Of a stretch of 64,000 nt of DNA, positions 36,131 through 48,623 are shown in pieces (within the stretch, counting starts at the first letter, position 1; each line of letters opens with the position of its first letter). The translations under genes were made by a program, and so were the position numbers. The stretch lies in assembly GCA_038025085.1 (NCBI GenBank), contig CM076147.1, positions 5,871,501 through 5,935,500 of the forward strand, read 5' to 3'. The notes beneath the pieces were generated by a model. It was not told where the DNA came from and did no database searches. It saw only the letters and a program-made list of their open reading frames with translations. The stretch comes from Tetragonia tetragonoides (lineage: Eukaryota; Streptophyta; Magnoliopsida; Caryophyllales; Aizoaceae).

Positions 36131-37342
36131 TTGCCAAATGACCCAATACATAAAACAGAAATTCTTCGACGGGCTGCTCGCTTCATATACTACAAAGAAA
36201 TACTTTATCGTCGATCATTCCTTGGAATTTGGATGAGATGCCTAGGAGAAGAAGAGGCAACTCAAGCAGTGAAAGATGCTCACTCAGGAATATGTGGTGC
36301 CCACCAATCCGGTCCAAAACTCTATAACAGTGTCAAGAGAATGGGGTATTACTGGCCAACCATAGTACAAGACTGCATGGACTATGCAAAAAGATGTGAT
36401 GCTTGTCAATTCCATGCAAACTTCATTCATCAACCTCCTGAACCATTGCATCCAACAGTGGCGTCTTGGCCTTTTGAAGCTTGGGGACTCGATGTAGTAG
36501 GACCCATCACACCTAAGTCTTCAGCTGGTCACTTATACATCCTGGCCGCAACTGATTACTTTTCTAAATGGGCAGAAGCAATCCCTCTCCGTGAAGTCAA
36601 AAAGGAGAATGTCGTCGACTTTATCCGAACACACATCATATATCGATATGGCGTACCACGATACATTATCACTTATAATGCTAAGTCATTCGTCAACAAG
36701 TTAGTGACGAGTTTGTGTGTGAAATTCAAGTTTACCCAACACAACTCCTCGATGTACAATGCCCCTGCAAATGGTTTGGCTGAAGCTTTCAACAAGACAC
36801 TTTGCAACTTGTTAAGCAAGATAGTCTCAAAGCCCAAAAAGAAAGATTGGCATCAAAGGCTTGACGAAGCCATGTGGGCATACGACACTACTTACAAGAC
36901 GCCAACTCAATCAAATCCTTATGCTCTTGTGTACGGTGTGGAGGCTGTCTTTCCTTTGGAGCTTGAAATCCGATCCTTGCGAGTCGCTATACAGGAAGGT
37001 CTCACGGATGATGAAAAAGATAAGCATCGCCTAACAGAGTTGGAGGCCCTTGACGAGAAAAGGATCGAGGCACAACAAAAGTTGCAATGTTATCAAGCAC
37101 GCTTGTCACGTGCCCTCAATAAGAAAGTTCGTCCTCGCTCTTTCCAAGTTGGGGATATGGTCCTTGCAGTCAGAAGGTCTATCATCGTCTCGCGCAAAAC
37201 TAAAAGCAAGTTTACTTCTAAATGGGATGGTCCATATGTCATTCAAGAGGTCTACACAAATGGTGCTTATAAGATTGTTGATGGTAAAGGACTTAGAATT
37301 GGCCCTATCAACGACAAGTTCTTGAATCGTTACTATCCTTGA
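36131..37342 (+). pseudogene. Integrase of the Tat-like element
   Basis: 403 codons: an HHCC-type zinc-binding region (including CDACQFHAN), then the catalytic core with the first Asp in AWGLDVVGPI and the Glu in NGLAEAFNKTL. Where the second catalytic Asp is expected (ITDN), the sequence reads ITYN, with a TAT codon at 36674-36676. The C-terminal part has RSFQVGDMVLAVRR and SKWDGPYVIQEV. It continues the RT frame across a TGA at 36032. Integrase would insert element cDNA; this copy should be inactive. Confidence 0.85.
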
Positions 37343-37410
37343 AGAGTGCATCTACAATGCCCCTAAGCAAGAGCCTAAACTGCACACCAAAAAAAAAAAA
37401 AAAAAAAAAA

Positions 37411-37570
37411 ACATTGTATTACTCGTGGCCCGCAAGAGTATAAACTGTGAACGGCTAAACAAAAAAAAAATTCATTACTCCTGACCCGCAAGAGTATAAA
37501 CTGTGAACGGCTAAACAAAAATAAAATCATTACTCCTGGCCCGCAAGAGTATAGACTGTGAACGGCGAAA
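37411..37570. repeat. Three-copy tandem repeat, unit about 55 bp
   Basis: Units containing CCCGCAAGAGTATAAACTG and GAACGGCTAAACAAA recur at about 37429, 37485 and 37540, directly after the integrase stop and an A-rich run at 37389-37411. Confidence 0.8.
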
Positions 37571-37801
37571 AAATTAAATAAAATAATATCTTTTCTTGAA
37601 CTACGTTATGACTTGATCTTATTTAGAGATTGCATGCTCTTATAAGTACGTAGGCAACTCGAAAACATAAAACCAAGTACAGTCAAACAAATAAACAAAA
37701 AATATTCTTTATTCATAAAAGAATGGAGTCGACAATACATAACGGAAGCCTATGTTCGCAGGTGAGTAAAATAAATAAACAAGAAATAAGTATAAGAGCA
37801 A

Positions 37802-40734
37802 TCATTCTGAGTCCATCCACTCTTCGGGTTTAAGTGATGACTGAAGCTCCAAAAGGCTCTTTCTGTGCTCCTCGAATTGGGCAGCTTCCTCAGGTGTTAA
37901 AGTTTGGCTCACCTCTATCTCAGCTATAACCCGTCGCATCTCTACGACGTGTGCTTCGACTTGGCTCACCAAAGTTGTTTTAGCCTCCAAGTCACTTGTC
38001 AATTGACGTCCTTCTTCTCAAGCATTGCGTAGCTCTTCCTCTAGATTCGCAACCTTTTGTTCGACTCTCAAGCGTCTCCTAACTAAGTCACCATGCTCAA
38101 CCCGCACAGTATTGAGGCTTGATTCTGCTTCAGTGACCTTTACTGTATGTACTGCCACTTCTCGCTCTAAGTCGTCAGGCCACTTGCATTGCGCAACAGC
38201 ACGTTCCAGTGCAAGGTAAGATCTGACAGAAGCAACATATGAGTCCATTTTACGCTTCAGTGAGGCAGGATCTCCTTTAAGGTTTGCAATGCCCTTGTAT
38301 ACTGTGGAAGCCTCCCAATACCTCTTCTCAGCCTCAATGAAAGGAGCATCGCGTAAGCTCGCTAAATATTTTGCTCCAATGTCGCTATATGGCTTCTGCA
38401 AATATATTTCTTGAATGAGGACCAGGTCTAAAGGAAGTAACTGAATATGAAGGAAGAAGTTTCTTCTTTGCGGGAGACAATTCAACAGTGGAGTTGTTTT
38501 TTGGAACATCTACAAGCTTCTTGCTTGTTGTCTCCAAGGAATGAGGTCCCTCAATAGAAGCTTGGCTATGGGTGGATAGAGAGTCTGCATCATCTTCATT
38601 CTCTTTGTCGACTTTAGCGGTCAAACCCTTCACAAACTTGTAGTCTTTTCCAGCTCGACAATGGGGCCCATAAGTCTTCGCTCCTAGTTTTATCTCATTA
38701 AGAAGGGGCTCATTGATCGCATTTGGTACCTCTTTGTCAAGATCAAAATCCCCTGTCTGCATAAAATAGATAAGAATAATGAGTAAACAAAGAAAGACAA
38801 AAAAGATGAATAGAATGGATAAGAAGAAAAGCATACCAATACAAGGTTGTTTGGTGTGGTCGAAAAATCGGGAATGTCATCAAAAACGTTATCAGCACAA
38901 ATTGGCTTGGTATCCTCCACATTGTCAGCTCGGGACTTTCGCTTCCTCCTATGATGTTTAAAGTTAGTTTCAGACTCTTTATCACTACTCTCATTATCAG
39001 CATCTGTCATGTGCTTGGAATGTGATTGTGACTGGGAAGAGGCATCTCGCGTAGTAGCAACAACGCTTGAGGTCTCATTTGTATTATCACCATCTATGAC
39101 CACGATGTCGCGTCCTATACCTTTCTTTGATGTTTTACCTTTCTGATCCTTCTGCGATCGAGACACATCAGGTTCAAGTCCTCTTTGAAAGATAGCAATA
39201 TTGTCCCTAAGGTCGTGAACATTCATCTTGGTCCACCAATCCTTAAATCGACTGGTGACAAATTGCGATAGGTTTAAAGAAGGACAAGGTAGAAAGACAT
39301 TGGACTTGCTATTCATGAATAGTAGTGTATCCCAGTATGTCAACTCTTTGCTATAAGACACCTCATTGGGAACAGGATTATCCAGGAGCTTGCCAGGAAT
39401 ATCTTGACAAAAACCAAATTGTCTACTGAACCGAAGAGGACTGTAAGGTTCAACATGAAAGAAATCTCCCTCGCGCAAAGGTATATAGGCAAAACGAAGG
39501 GACACCATGTAGTCATGCCTCGAGGCTTCCAAATTACCATCATCGCATAAGTCCTCATTCCGATTCTTGTTGAAGATATTACATTTCCATTTAATGATTC
39601 CCCCCACATGAATAAGCTTTCGAGCCTCCACATCTTCCTTAAATCTGGCAGATTGGACGCCTGAATATTGTGTCATTCCAGGACCAGTAGGGGACGGATC
39701 AAGAGAGTAATGTGTGTCAAAATAACAAGCAAGCCAAGCATAAGCATAGTGGGCAGGAAAAAGACAGTTGCTAAATGATGGTTTGGCAGAGTTGGCTCTT
39801 GCATTCAAACCACGATAGATGCTAGTCAATACTGGGACAGCGAGACTAAACTTCTTTTGCGACGCCATTAATGCCGCAATCTCAAAAGTTTTAGGTCTAA
39901 TTAACCTGTCTTTAGTGTCCGGTAAAACAAAGGTGCATAACCAACAAGAAAGAAATGATGCCAAGTACACTTTCTCTTGTACCTCTGTCTCTACAATCCC
40001 AAGAGCATTAAAAATCTTAAGTTCCTTTTCACTCCACTCCCTCGACTGAAGTTGGAAATTGCCATCTGGATTGTGAGTAAGTTTCGGAGCACCCGCGGCC
40101 TGTCGTCGACGTCAGCGTGTAATTGGGGCTTTGTAGACTAACTTCTTCTTACACCAAAAATCAATCCATCTCTCAGCAGAAACTCCATGGGAAGAGTGAT
40201 TTTCCAGGTGATGGTACGCAACAAATAAGTACTCACAAGTTTGCGGGACTAGTCTTTGGCCATCGTTATATTTCCCTTGCAATGTGCTGCAACTAAGGAC
40301 TGTCTCGTCATAAGGTAAGCCAGAAAAAGGCAAACCAACGATCTTATATAGATCCCATAGAGAAATAGATATCTCGCCTGCCAAAGTGTGGAGGGTATTA
40401 GTAGTAGGGCACCAACCCTCACAAATGCACGGAAAACACTAGGCTCTCGATCATAGGTATAAAGGGAAGCATATACAGCACTGCGGAGAGAACACTTTGC
40501 CAAGATATTTCCAAAGCGAGAAAGAATATCTTCAGTCCACTCCCAATACTTCGGAATATAATTAAACTCTTCAGAAATCTTCAAACTATGAGAACTCCAC
40601 TCGGATGTGCCAGAGATGATATTACGACCAAGTAAAGGAAAAGTATCATTCGAAGATAAACAATCATGATTAGGGCTTTTCAGGATATGAGCAGTGGTCT
40701 CATCATGCGCTCCTTGTTCAATCATGGTTGGCAT
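37802..40734 (-). pseudogene. Antisense plant-mobile-domain (PMD) gene inside the Tat-like element
   Basis: Minus-strand coding opposite to gag-pol. From an ATG at 40734 it runs through the PMD N-terminal signature (WCPTTNTLHT, then GEISISLWDLYKIVGLPFSG), EKVYLASFLSCWL, NCLFPAHYAYAWLACYF and YSPLRFSRQFGFCQD. After the PMD comes a charged, Ser-rich region, an intron with GT-AG ends at 38836-38757 (80 bp, phase 0), and a coiled-coil C-terminus (VEQKVANLEEELRNA, then VSQVEAHVVEMRRVIAEIE). Breaks: a frameshift near 40410, TGA at 40112, a frameshift near 38440 and TGA at 38018; both TGAs could be CGA-to-TGA changes. PMD proteins such as MAIN and MAIL1 act in nuclear gene silencing and genome stability; related domains have been captured by plant transposons. 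The role in this element is unknown. Confidence 0.8.
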
Positions 40735-41089
40735 CTCCAGTTAAACAAGTGAGCGATCGATTTGTAGTGCTGGTCCCCGAGGTCGCAAGAGAGAGTGACG
40801 CACACGAAAAGTTACATCCTTCTTAGCCTTGCCACCTTCAGATGTAGTTGCTAAGAGGTAAAGATGATCGTCTTGCGTATGCTCCTTGAATCGTATCATG
40901 GTTATACCCTGAAAAAAAAAAAATAAAAATAAAAAATAAAAAAGGTGTCAACACTCGTATAATCTTTTAGATTGCACATACCAAAGGTATCATTGTTGCA
41001 CTAATGACTCTACGTGCGTATTGTGGTTGCACTTTTTAGAGGACTCGTTGTTGCCTTCAAGATCATGTGTGTCGTTTTCATCTGGTACC

Positions 41090-41535
41090 TAAGTGCAGCG
41101 CATGGAGATGTGAACCCGAGATGGCCTCTAACGGTTACAATGCATGAGTTCACAAATCCGAGATGACTTAGGGTACGGCGGCGAACCTTGGTCTTCAAGC
41201 ACATAGGGTACAACGCATGGAGATGTGAACCCGAGATGGCCTCTAACGGTTACAACGCATGAGTTCACAAATCCGAGATGATTCTATGCACTATGTCTTG
41301 GTCTTTAAGCACATAGGGTACAACGTATGGAGATGTGAACCCGAGATGGCCTCTAACGGTTACAACGCATGAGTTCACAAATCCGAGATGATTCTATGTA
41401 CTATGTCTTGGTCCTCAAATACATGGGGTACAACGCATGGAGATGTGAACCCGAGATGGCCTCTAACGGTTACAACGCATGAGTTCACAAACCCAAGATG
41501 ATCCCATGTATTATGCCTTGCTCTCCGAGACGTCA
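41090..41535. repeat. Four-copy tandem repeat, unit about 110 bp
   Basis: Units with ATGGAGATGTGAACCCGAG and GGCCTCTAACGGTTACAAC recur at about 41102, 41217, 41327 and 41437. They lie in the noncoding 3' part of the Tat-like element, upstream of the antisense gene's start, so they could be part of its promoter. Confidence 0.88.
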
Positions 41536-44164
41536 TACGTGGCATCCTAAAAAAAATGCATGCAAGAAATACCAGGTACAGACACACATATACAAAGGGA
41601 GCAAATCAAGGCTAAAAGGACACCAAAAAAAAAAAAAAATTATCGAATGCCTTACCTTGGTTTGGGATATAACGGAAAACTTCCAAGATCAAGAAAGGGA
41701 AGTAAGAAGAAATATCTTAAATTTTCTTTTATATGTCTTTAAGCCGTAAGCTGCAATTGGTACTGGATGGCATTGTTTTCATGCAAAAAAAAATATTCAG
41801 AGTCAAATTTCATTGATTTTATCCAACAAAAGCCACTGTGGAGGCTATTCATTGGTGGCTCTGATTCAATATCAAAGCAAAGTCATGAACGAACAGGAGG
41901 AAGAGAAAGGACATAGGTCAACTGCTTATAATTACAATAGGACAAACAAAGAATGTCAAAACAAGTAATTATTGAAACTGTGTGATATGTTTCTTTAGAT
42001 TACTGGTAACTTGTGTGCAAGTGCAATATGGTCTAGGACCAAAGTCTTCCTATTAATGTGAGGGCAACAATATAAAAAAGGAGGAGATAAAACAGAAAAT
42101 TAAGTCTGTTGTAAGGCCTGGCATGACAGGTTGCAAGTTATATCAGTTGTGAAGTCAACCAAGCAAGAACATCACAAGAAATCTTTATGCCTAGGCGACA
42201 TATAGGACTACGGCATAAAAGAAGAGAGTGTCACCGTGTTAAGTGTCCACCAATTCAGTGCCTTGGCAAAGAGAAACTAATGCAAATCATGCACATGATT
42301 TGGGTTAACATGTAGCAATTAAATAAAAGGAAGTAAGTCTGACTTAATTGTTTTGGACTGATAGGGGATAACTAACAAAAAGGGAAGTTATGGCATTGCA
42401 AAGCATATTGGTCCGGTATCGAATATCCAAGTCACAGAGTCAAGGTTCCTTGGTTACTTTCTTGTATGATAATATTTGCATACATAAAAGACAAGGTAAG
42501 AAGCCAAAGTCCGAGACCAATAATCAACAGTAGCAGATTAAGTTACGGTTAGCAGATTAAGTTACGGTCGAACCAAACAAGATGAAGTCCAAGCAGAGTG
42601 TCTTTCGTCTTTGTTGTGAGAAGCAGTAGGCCCGTAATGTTAGCAACTAGCTATGTGTACCTATCATGCAATCGTAGCAGCTCAAACAAATTAAGCAAGT
42701 AACGTATCTTGGCAGAAGAGCATTAACTAAAAAAGCTACACATGCCTGAGATATTGGATCATATGGCCCTTGCTAGCATACAGGTGTATATCATGATGGA
42801 AATCACAAAAAAAAAAAAAAGAAAGAAAAAAGAAGGAAGCCAACATCAAGTCTTCGATACTACTAGCTACTCAAAGGGCTAGACAAGACAAAATAGCAGG
42901 ACATAAATCAGCAATTATGAAGTAAACTAAAAAGGCTCCCTAGCTTTGTTTATTTACATAATTCAATGAAGGTCTATGCATGTTAAGTCACCAAGAAATT
43001 CATGAAAAGCCATAATGGGTTTAATATTCATAAAGAAATAAGCATGAAGCCTACTAACCTTGGATAAATTGAATGTTTGCTAAGTAAAGTCAAGGATCTT
43101 GATCTACAGCAAAGAACACACAATGTTAGTGGTTACAGGTGTAAAGTAAACCATGGCAGAAGTAGAACAAAAAACAAAAAAAAAAAAAAAACAAAAAAAA
43201 CAAAAAAAACAAAAAAAAGACCTGCAAATCAAAGAAAACCATAAGAAAAAACGACAAATCTCAATTACCTCCAAATTCAGTCGTGGTTGTATCCCTTTCG
43301 TCTTTGTGGTAAGAACTAAAGCTTACGGCAGACGAGCTTGGTGCGTAGACTTGTGAAGAAGAGATATTTTAGTCTCTGCATACAAGCTTTTATAGCTTTT
43401 GGCCTTCCTAATCCTAATTGGATTACAATTACAGCCCTGACCCGCTTTTAGGAAACAGGAAAAAAGTCTCCAATTTACGTTTTTGAAAATATTTCCAAAT
43501 TCGACTACTACCCAGACTACCTGATCAAGTCAATTACCGGCTTGGGTAGTCTAGTGCTAACGGGATAGCATCTTGGCAAATAAGAAAGCTAGCCAACCTT
43601 GAAGAAAAAAAAAAGTTGACACATCGACATCTTTTTGAGTCTAACAAATTCTTAGCCCCAATTCAATTGCGGAGTTACCTTATCAAGTCGGTACTCGACC
43701 TAGGACATATTATTCAAAGACATACTTGACAAACGCTACCATGGGACGGTCAAGTCAAATTTTGACAAGGTGACGACTGAAAGCGTTTGTTACACGCTGC
43801 AAATTAGTTCGTCTACCTGCTAATAAGTCAAAAGTTCAATAAAGTGGTAGCACCATGTTGACGTTGACAGGGCGAGACGGAACAAGCCACAAAGGCCCCG
43901 TCAGACACGATGGAACAAGCCACACAACAAAGGCCCCGTCACTTCCCTAACACAAATACTAGGTCCACAGTTCGGGAACAAGTCGACAAGACCCTCGTTC
44001 TGCTAGATTCAAGAAAAAGCTCCCAAGCCCTTGAATCTAAACATATCCCCGCTCCCTTGTAATGGAGTCAACTACATAGTAGATTGATATGTCAAGTCCA
44101 GTTCGACACCCTGTCATGATGAAACACGACGTCATGTACGTGACTCGGTCTCGAGGGGGCAATT
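41536..44164. other. 3' noncoding region of the Tat-like element
   Basis: About 2.6 kb without recognisable coding, with A-rich runs near 41624, 42810 and 43170. It ends in the polypurine tract (CGAGGGGGCAATT) abutting the 3' LTR. A long 3' noncoding region is usual in Tat elements. Confidence 0.6.
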
Positions 44165-44726
44165 TGTAGGCACTAAAAATTTATTAAGTGCCTTAATTGA
44201 ATTTAATTAATTATTTTGGGTTAAAATATATTTAGCTTAATTTAATTAATTAAACCCGAAAATTAATATGGGCAAAAAGCCATCAAAATGGGCTTATATT
44301 TAACCCTTGGGCCAGCCCACACCTAATGGGCCAAATAAACAGTTAAATCGGCCAAACCCACAAGAAAAGACTACCAAGTCAAGAAATTGGGTCAGTCCAT
44401 GACTACCAAGCCTGTTGGGGAATCAGAGCTCCCTGTTCCTCTCTATAAATATCGAAGTCTCACTTCATTCGAGAGTTTGTTAAATCTACAAGCAGAAAGC
44501 CCTGCCAGAGCATTCCCTCCATCAAAATTGCTACCTTGATCAAGATTTAAGTCTTTGAAGACCCTTGCTCAAGAACATTCAAATTGAGAGACAGAATCAG
44601 AGGATTTATATTATTTGTTCATTGTAACAGATAGAAAATACAGAGATTATAACCCATACATTCAAATCAATACAAATTATATTTGTTCAACTTATTTTTG
44701 TCTACGCATTAATTTTGTTGTCTACA
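44165..44726 (+). repeat. 3' LTR of the Tat-like element
   Basis: A 562-bp partner of the 5' LTR, ending ...TTGTCTACA; the sequence of the long-TIR host element resumes at once (ATTACCTTGCCCAG). Confidence 0.92.
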
Positions 44727-45996
44727 ATTACCTTGCCCAGATTTGCGAGCAAGCCCGAAAAGACCAAGAAATTTTACTTGAAATGCTTTTTCATTAGGGC
44801 ATAAGATCGAACTGATGGAGTGCACTTTGAGAGTAATGGTTCCTTTAGCATGCTAGGGATATTTAGAGGTTAGATCTGTTTGGTGAGTAATTTAATTCTT
44901 GTATGGAGTAAAGAAGGTGAGAATTTGAAGGTGAAATTAAAGATGTTGGGGGAAGTAATTGATGAACTCACTTGTGTTTTAAAAAAAAATCTTGAGAGCT
45001 TTTATCAATTAATAATATCACTTAAAATCTTGGTCGATCGGATCAACGAGATGGGCTAATTTCTTTTTCTTGATTGTTGTTGATAGGGAAAACTTTTGAG
45101 TAGCTTTCATCTTCTACTTTCTGTTTTCATGGTGGTTTTTTGTTTGGGGTTGGGGGATAGGGGTGGTGATTGATGGCTTAGTTTTTTAGGTTCAGGCATT
45201 AAGGCAACACTGATTTGTTTAGTTTTCTTGCTTTTTCTTCTTTTCTTTTTCTTTTTTATTTTATTTTGTGTTGCCAAAAGGGTGGAGACAAATTTTTGAA
45301 GCTACTGTAGTGGTTTCAATGGAGTAATTGAATTTCTGGGTTGCAAGCAGATGAGAAGGGAGGAGAGAGAAAAGTAATGAATTGTTTTTTAATAGTGAAA
45401 ATGTGTGTTTTAAATAATAAAAAAAAAAAAGAAAAAAGAAAAAGCAGGCTAAGCGTTGTTGTAACCTGGGCCCCGGTTTATTTTTTTGTAATAAAAGTTG
45501 CCTTGGAAACTGGTTTAGTTGGTGGTAACCTGTTGTAGTAAGTCATAGGTCCTTATTGTAGCATTTTGAAAGTTTAGGTCCTTATTGTAATTTTTTGGCA
45601 AAGTTTAGGTCCTTATTTGACCCTTATCCCGAGGCTGGGTGATGCATTTATCATATATACTCTGTGATCCTAGCTTGTTAAGAGTTTAAGAAATACGAGT
45701 ACTCGTATGTTCCTTGTTTTGTTGGATTATCTACTATAAAATTTGCGACATGAGATCCTCTTCTATACTCCCTTCAATACCTTACAAAAACTCAATTAAA
45801 AAGAAAAAAAATAAAAATTTGATGGAGAGAGTGTAGGAGAGGATCGTCTCATCTCGGAATTTGATCCCTCTTAAGTCTTACCTATGTTAAGAATCATTCT
45901 TGTGCAAGTTCTATGGAGGGTAAGCGTCAACTCCCATGGACCATACTCAGATACTCATACTCATATCAATCAAACTATAAGTTTACAATACCATGA

Positions 45997-47860
45997 TTTT
46001 TTTTTTTTTTTTGAAAAGACAATGTAACCAGGTAATCCAAAGGTTAATCTAAAACATCCTTTACCAATAAATTGGTAATGGATTAATCAAAAGGATTTGA
46101 CCAAACATGGAGCGAGTCATGCAGGTGCCCCACATGAGCGAGGTAATCTGCCACATAATTTGCTTCCCTGTAACAATGAAGGACCTCTACTCTGTCGAAG
46201 AAGTGGAGATCTTTTTTGATGTCCATGATCATACTCTCAATCTCACATGGTATATGCAATTCCGCTCGGATAGCTTTGATCACCGCAAGATTGTCTCCTT
46301 CAATGGCGACGTTTTTATGTCCTCGGGCTCTAGCCATTTTCACTCCTTCACGTAGTCCAATTGCTTCCGCCATTAGGATTGAACTAGTGTCGCAGGATCG
46401 GGCACCCAATAAAAGGGCTTCCCCCTTGTTATCTCGTAGAACAAACCCTGCAGCTCACGATTATTTATTTTTGATCCATCAAAATTTAATTTGAGATAAC
46501 CTAAACGGTGTGGGGTCCAAAAAACATTCGAACGTGGTCCTTTTTACTTTGCTTTACGGTGGAAAGCACCATATATATCAAAATCGAAGTTTTTATGTGA
46601 CGGAGCTTTCCATTCATTAAAGCTAACTCTAACAGAAGCAGCTATTTGGATTGGGCTGGTGGATAAGTTGTCAAATTGAATTTTGTTACGCGCAAACCAG
46701 AACATCCAATATGTTATAATGAGTAGGGCTAATTCCCATTCAGGCAGCTTTTGTCTACAGTAGTTAAGGCATTGAATAAATGATAGATTGTGATTGATAT
46801 CCATACTAGATTGACATTATAAATTTTGTCTATTTATTTGAGAGTTTTGAATAAAGGTAGGGCAGCTGAAGAAAAGATGAAATTTGTCTTCACAATGAAA
46901 ATTGCAAAATACACATTTTTAAGGGATCAAATTTTACTTTGTTGTAGCCTGTGGTTTAATTTGTAGGCAATCCATCAAGGTATAACTTTCACAAGAAAAT
47001 TTTAATCTTCGGGGGAATGTTTATGTCCCAAATCTAGCTAAAATTACAAGACTTTTTATAATCATTTTGAAAACCTTAAGTTATCCAAGTATTAGTGTTA
47101 TTTACAAGAGAAGTTCCCATTACTAATAGATAAACCCCAGTAGAATATATCACGGACTTCATTATAGAAAATTGGGATCCTCAAAATTGCTTTAATGGTA
47201 TTCAGAGGAACAGCTCTTGCTAATAAAGTTATGTCCCAGGATCCCTGGATGGAGAAAAAGAAGTTTATCGGAATCGATAAATCAAAGAGAGGATCATTAG
47301 AATGATCATCATGGAACATATCTTTAAGTGAGACTTAAGAAATCCAATTGTCTGTCCAAAATTTAATAACATCTCCATTGCCGACTTGCCAGCGGAGCCC
47401 TTTTTGGAAAAGATTTCGAACTTGGAGAAGATGTGACCACTGCCACGAATTTTTTTGTCCCTTTTGAAAATCCAGAATATGACAGCTTTTTAAATATTTA
47501 CTGTTAACTAGTCTAACCCATTTGTTCTTCGGTTCTTTAATAATTTTTCATATTAATTTCATTTGCATTGCTTTATTGAAAGCTTCCGCTTTTCGGAGAC
47601 CAAGTCTACCTAGATTTTTTGGTCGACATACTTTATCTCATCCTATTAGATTAGCAGACTTAGTGTCAGAGTTTTTATTCCATTAAAAAATCCTATTAAT
47701 TTTATCTAACTTATGTAAAGTGGAGGTCGGTAGTGTAAAACTTTGCATCGTAAAAATCAGAGTTGCTGGCAAATTTGCTTGAATGAGAGTAGCCCTTCCA
47801 GCTTGAGATGTGAATTTACTTTTCATTTTCTCAGGTTATTTTGAGTGTGCTCCACTACAG
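45997..47860 (-). mobile_element. 5'-truncated L1-type LINE
   Basis: On the minus strand the insert ends in a poly(A) tail (T run at 45997-46011). It is flanked by 14-bp TSDs, TTACAATACCATGA at 45983-45996 and TTACAACACCATGA at 47861-47874, with one mismatch. It carries only the 3' part of ORF2. Confidence 0.85.
46083..47830 (-). pseudogene. L1 LINE ORF2 C-terminal remnant (RT tail, zinc-binding region and RNase H)
   Basis: Minus-strand pieces in order: the post-RT region near 47830-47700 (SKFTSQAGRATLIQANLPA); a GLRWQVGNGDVIKFWTDNW block near 47400; a DIFYWGLSISNGNFSCK block (47319-47098); a zinc-binding-type segment (46804-46544); and an RNase H-like end (46409-46083) with MAEAIGLREGV, AIEGDNLAVIKAI and NYVADYLAHVG. 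Frame breaks between the pieces make it nonfunctional. Plant L1 elements with a C-terminal RNase H are well known. Confidence 0.8.
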
Positions 47861-48251
47861 TTACAACACCATGAATGCGATAAAAGAATTGGCTATATGC
47901 ATGTACTCCACAGTAGTCTACATTCCATAAGACCCCACTATTAATTGATTGAAATTTCTCTCACAAGCCATCAATTAATTCATGTATCGATCTTATCTTC
48001 TTTTTAATATGGGATCTATGATCGCCATTTTTTTGAAGTTGTTAAATATTTTGGATACATGGCTCATCATTAATGGTTGTATGGAGCAAGAGATCCAACA
48101 ACTGATTTAATTCTTGTCTACCCAATTACCTAATAAGTTTTTAGCTATACTGAGAACTTAAATAGATACTATGGTGTAACTTTTCTCCTCTTAATAATAT
48201 TATTAAGAAGAAAACAACAAAACCATATAGATTTTAAGACGTGCGTTGCAC

Positions 48252-48392
<141 letters not shown>

Positions 48393-48623
48393 TTGTACAC
48401 ACCCCATAAAAAAAATTTGCGAAATATCGCCTTTAAATATATATATTTTTGATCTTAAACCCCCTTAAAAGCGCAAATATCTTGCATGACCACACACCCA
48501 AAGAACTCATATGAGATTATTTCCGCCCAAATTTTACACTTATTGTCTAAAATACCCTCACTTGTTAGTGATACTTGACTCTTATAAACTCCTCCCCATT
48601 TGCCTTTTGATTAATTTCTATCA

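Larger units (their letters stand above)
29234..44726 (+). mobile_element. Ty3/gypsy LTR retrotransposon, Tat-like, 15.5 kb
   Basis: LTRs of 563 and 562 bp begin TGTAGGCAC and end GTCTACA. The flanking 5-mers are CTTAC and ATTAC (four of five match). A primer-binding-type sequence (TTGGCACGCTCGGTGGGACC) follows the 5' LTR, and a purine tract (CGAGGGGGCAATT) precedes the 3' LTR. Gag, protease, RT, RNase H, a second RNase H-like domain and integrase occur in that order, then a long 3' region with an antisense gene and tandem repeats. The second RNase H, the antisense ORF and the size point to the Tat lineage. Several stops and frameshifts show it is dead. The LTRs look about 97% alike by eye. 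Confidence 0.9.
28783..45629. mobile_element. Long-TIR DNA element (Mutator-like?) hosting a nested Ty3/gypsy element
   Basis: Inverted repeats of about 88 bp lie at 28783-28871 (starting GGATAAGGGTCAAATAAGG) and 45542-45629 (ending TTGACCCTTATCC), with only a few differences; weaker similarity continues further inside. GAGGCT occurs one base outside each end, a possible partial TSD. Subtracting the nested retrotransposon leaves about 1.35 kb with no transposase. TIRs of this length suggest a nonautonomous Mutator-like element, but the class is uncertain. Confidence 0.7.

Noticed and set aside
41090..41535. Possible CRISPR-like array because of four regularly spaced repeats
   Set aside because: Units are contiguous tandem copies of about 110 bp in a plant retrotransposon; there are no unique spacers.
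43153..43356. Lys-rich plus-strand frame
   Set aside because: It translates an A-rich tract in the retrotransposon's 3' noncoding region.
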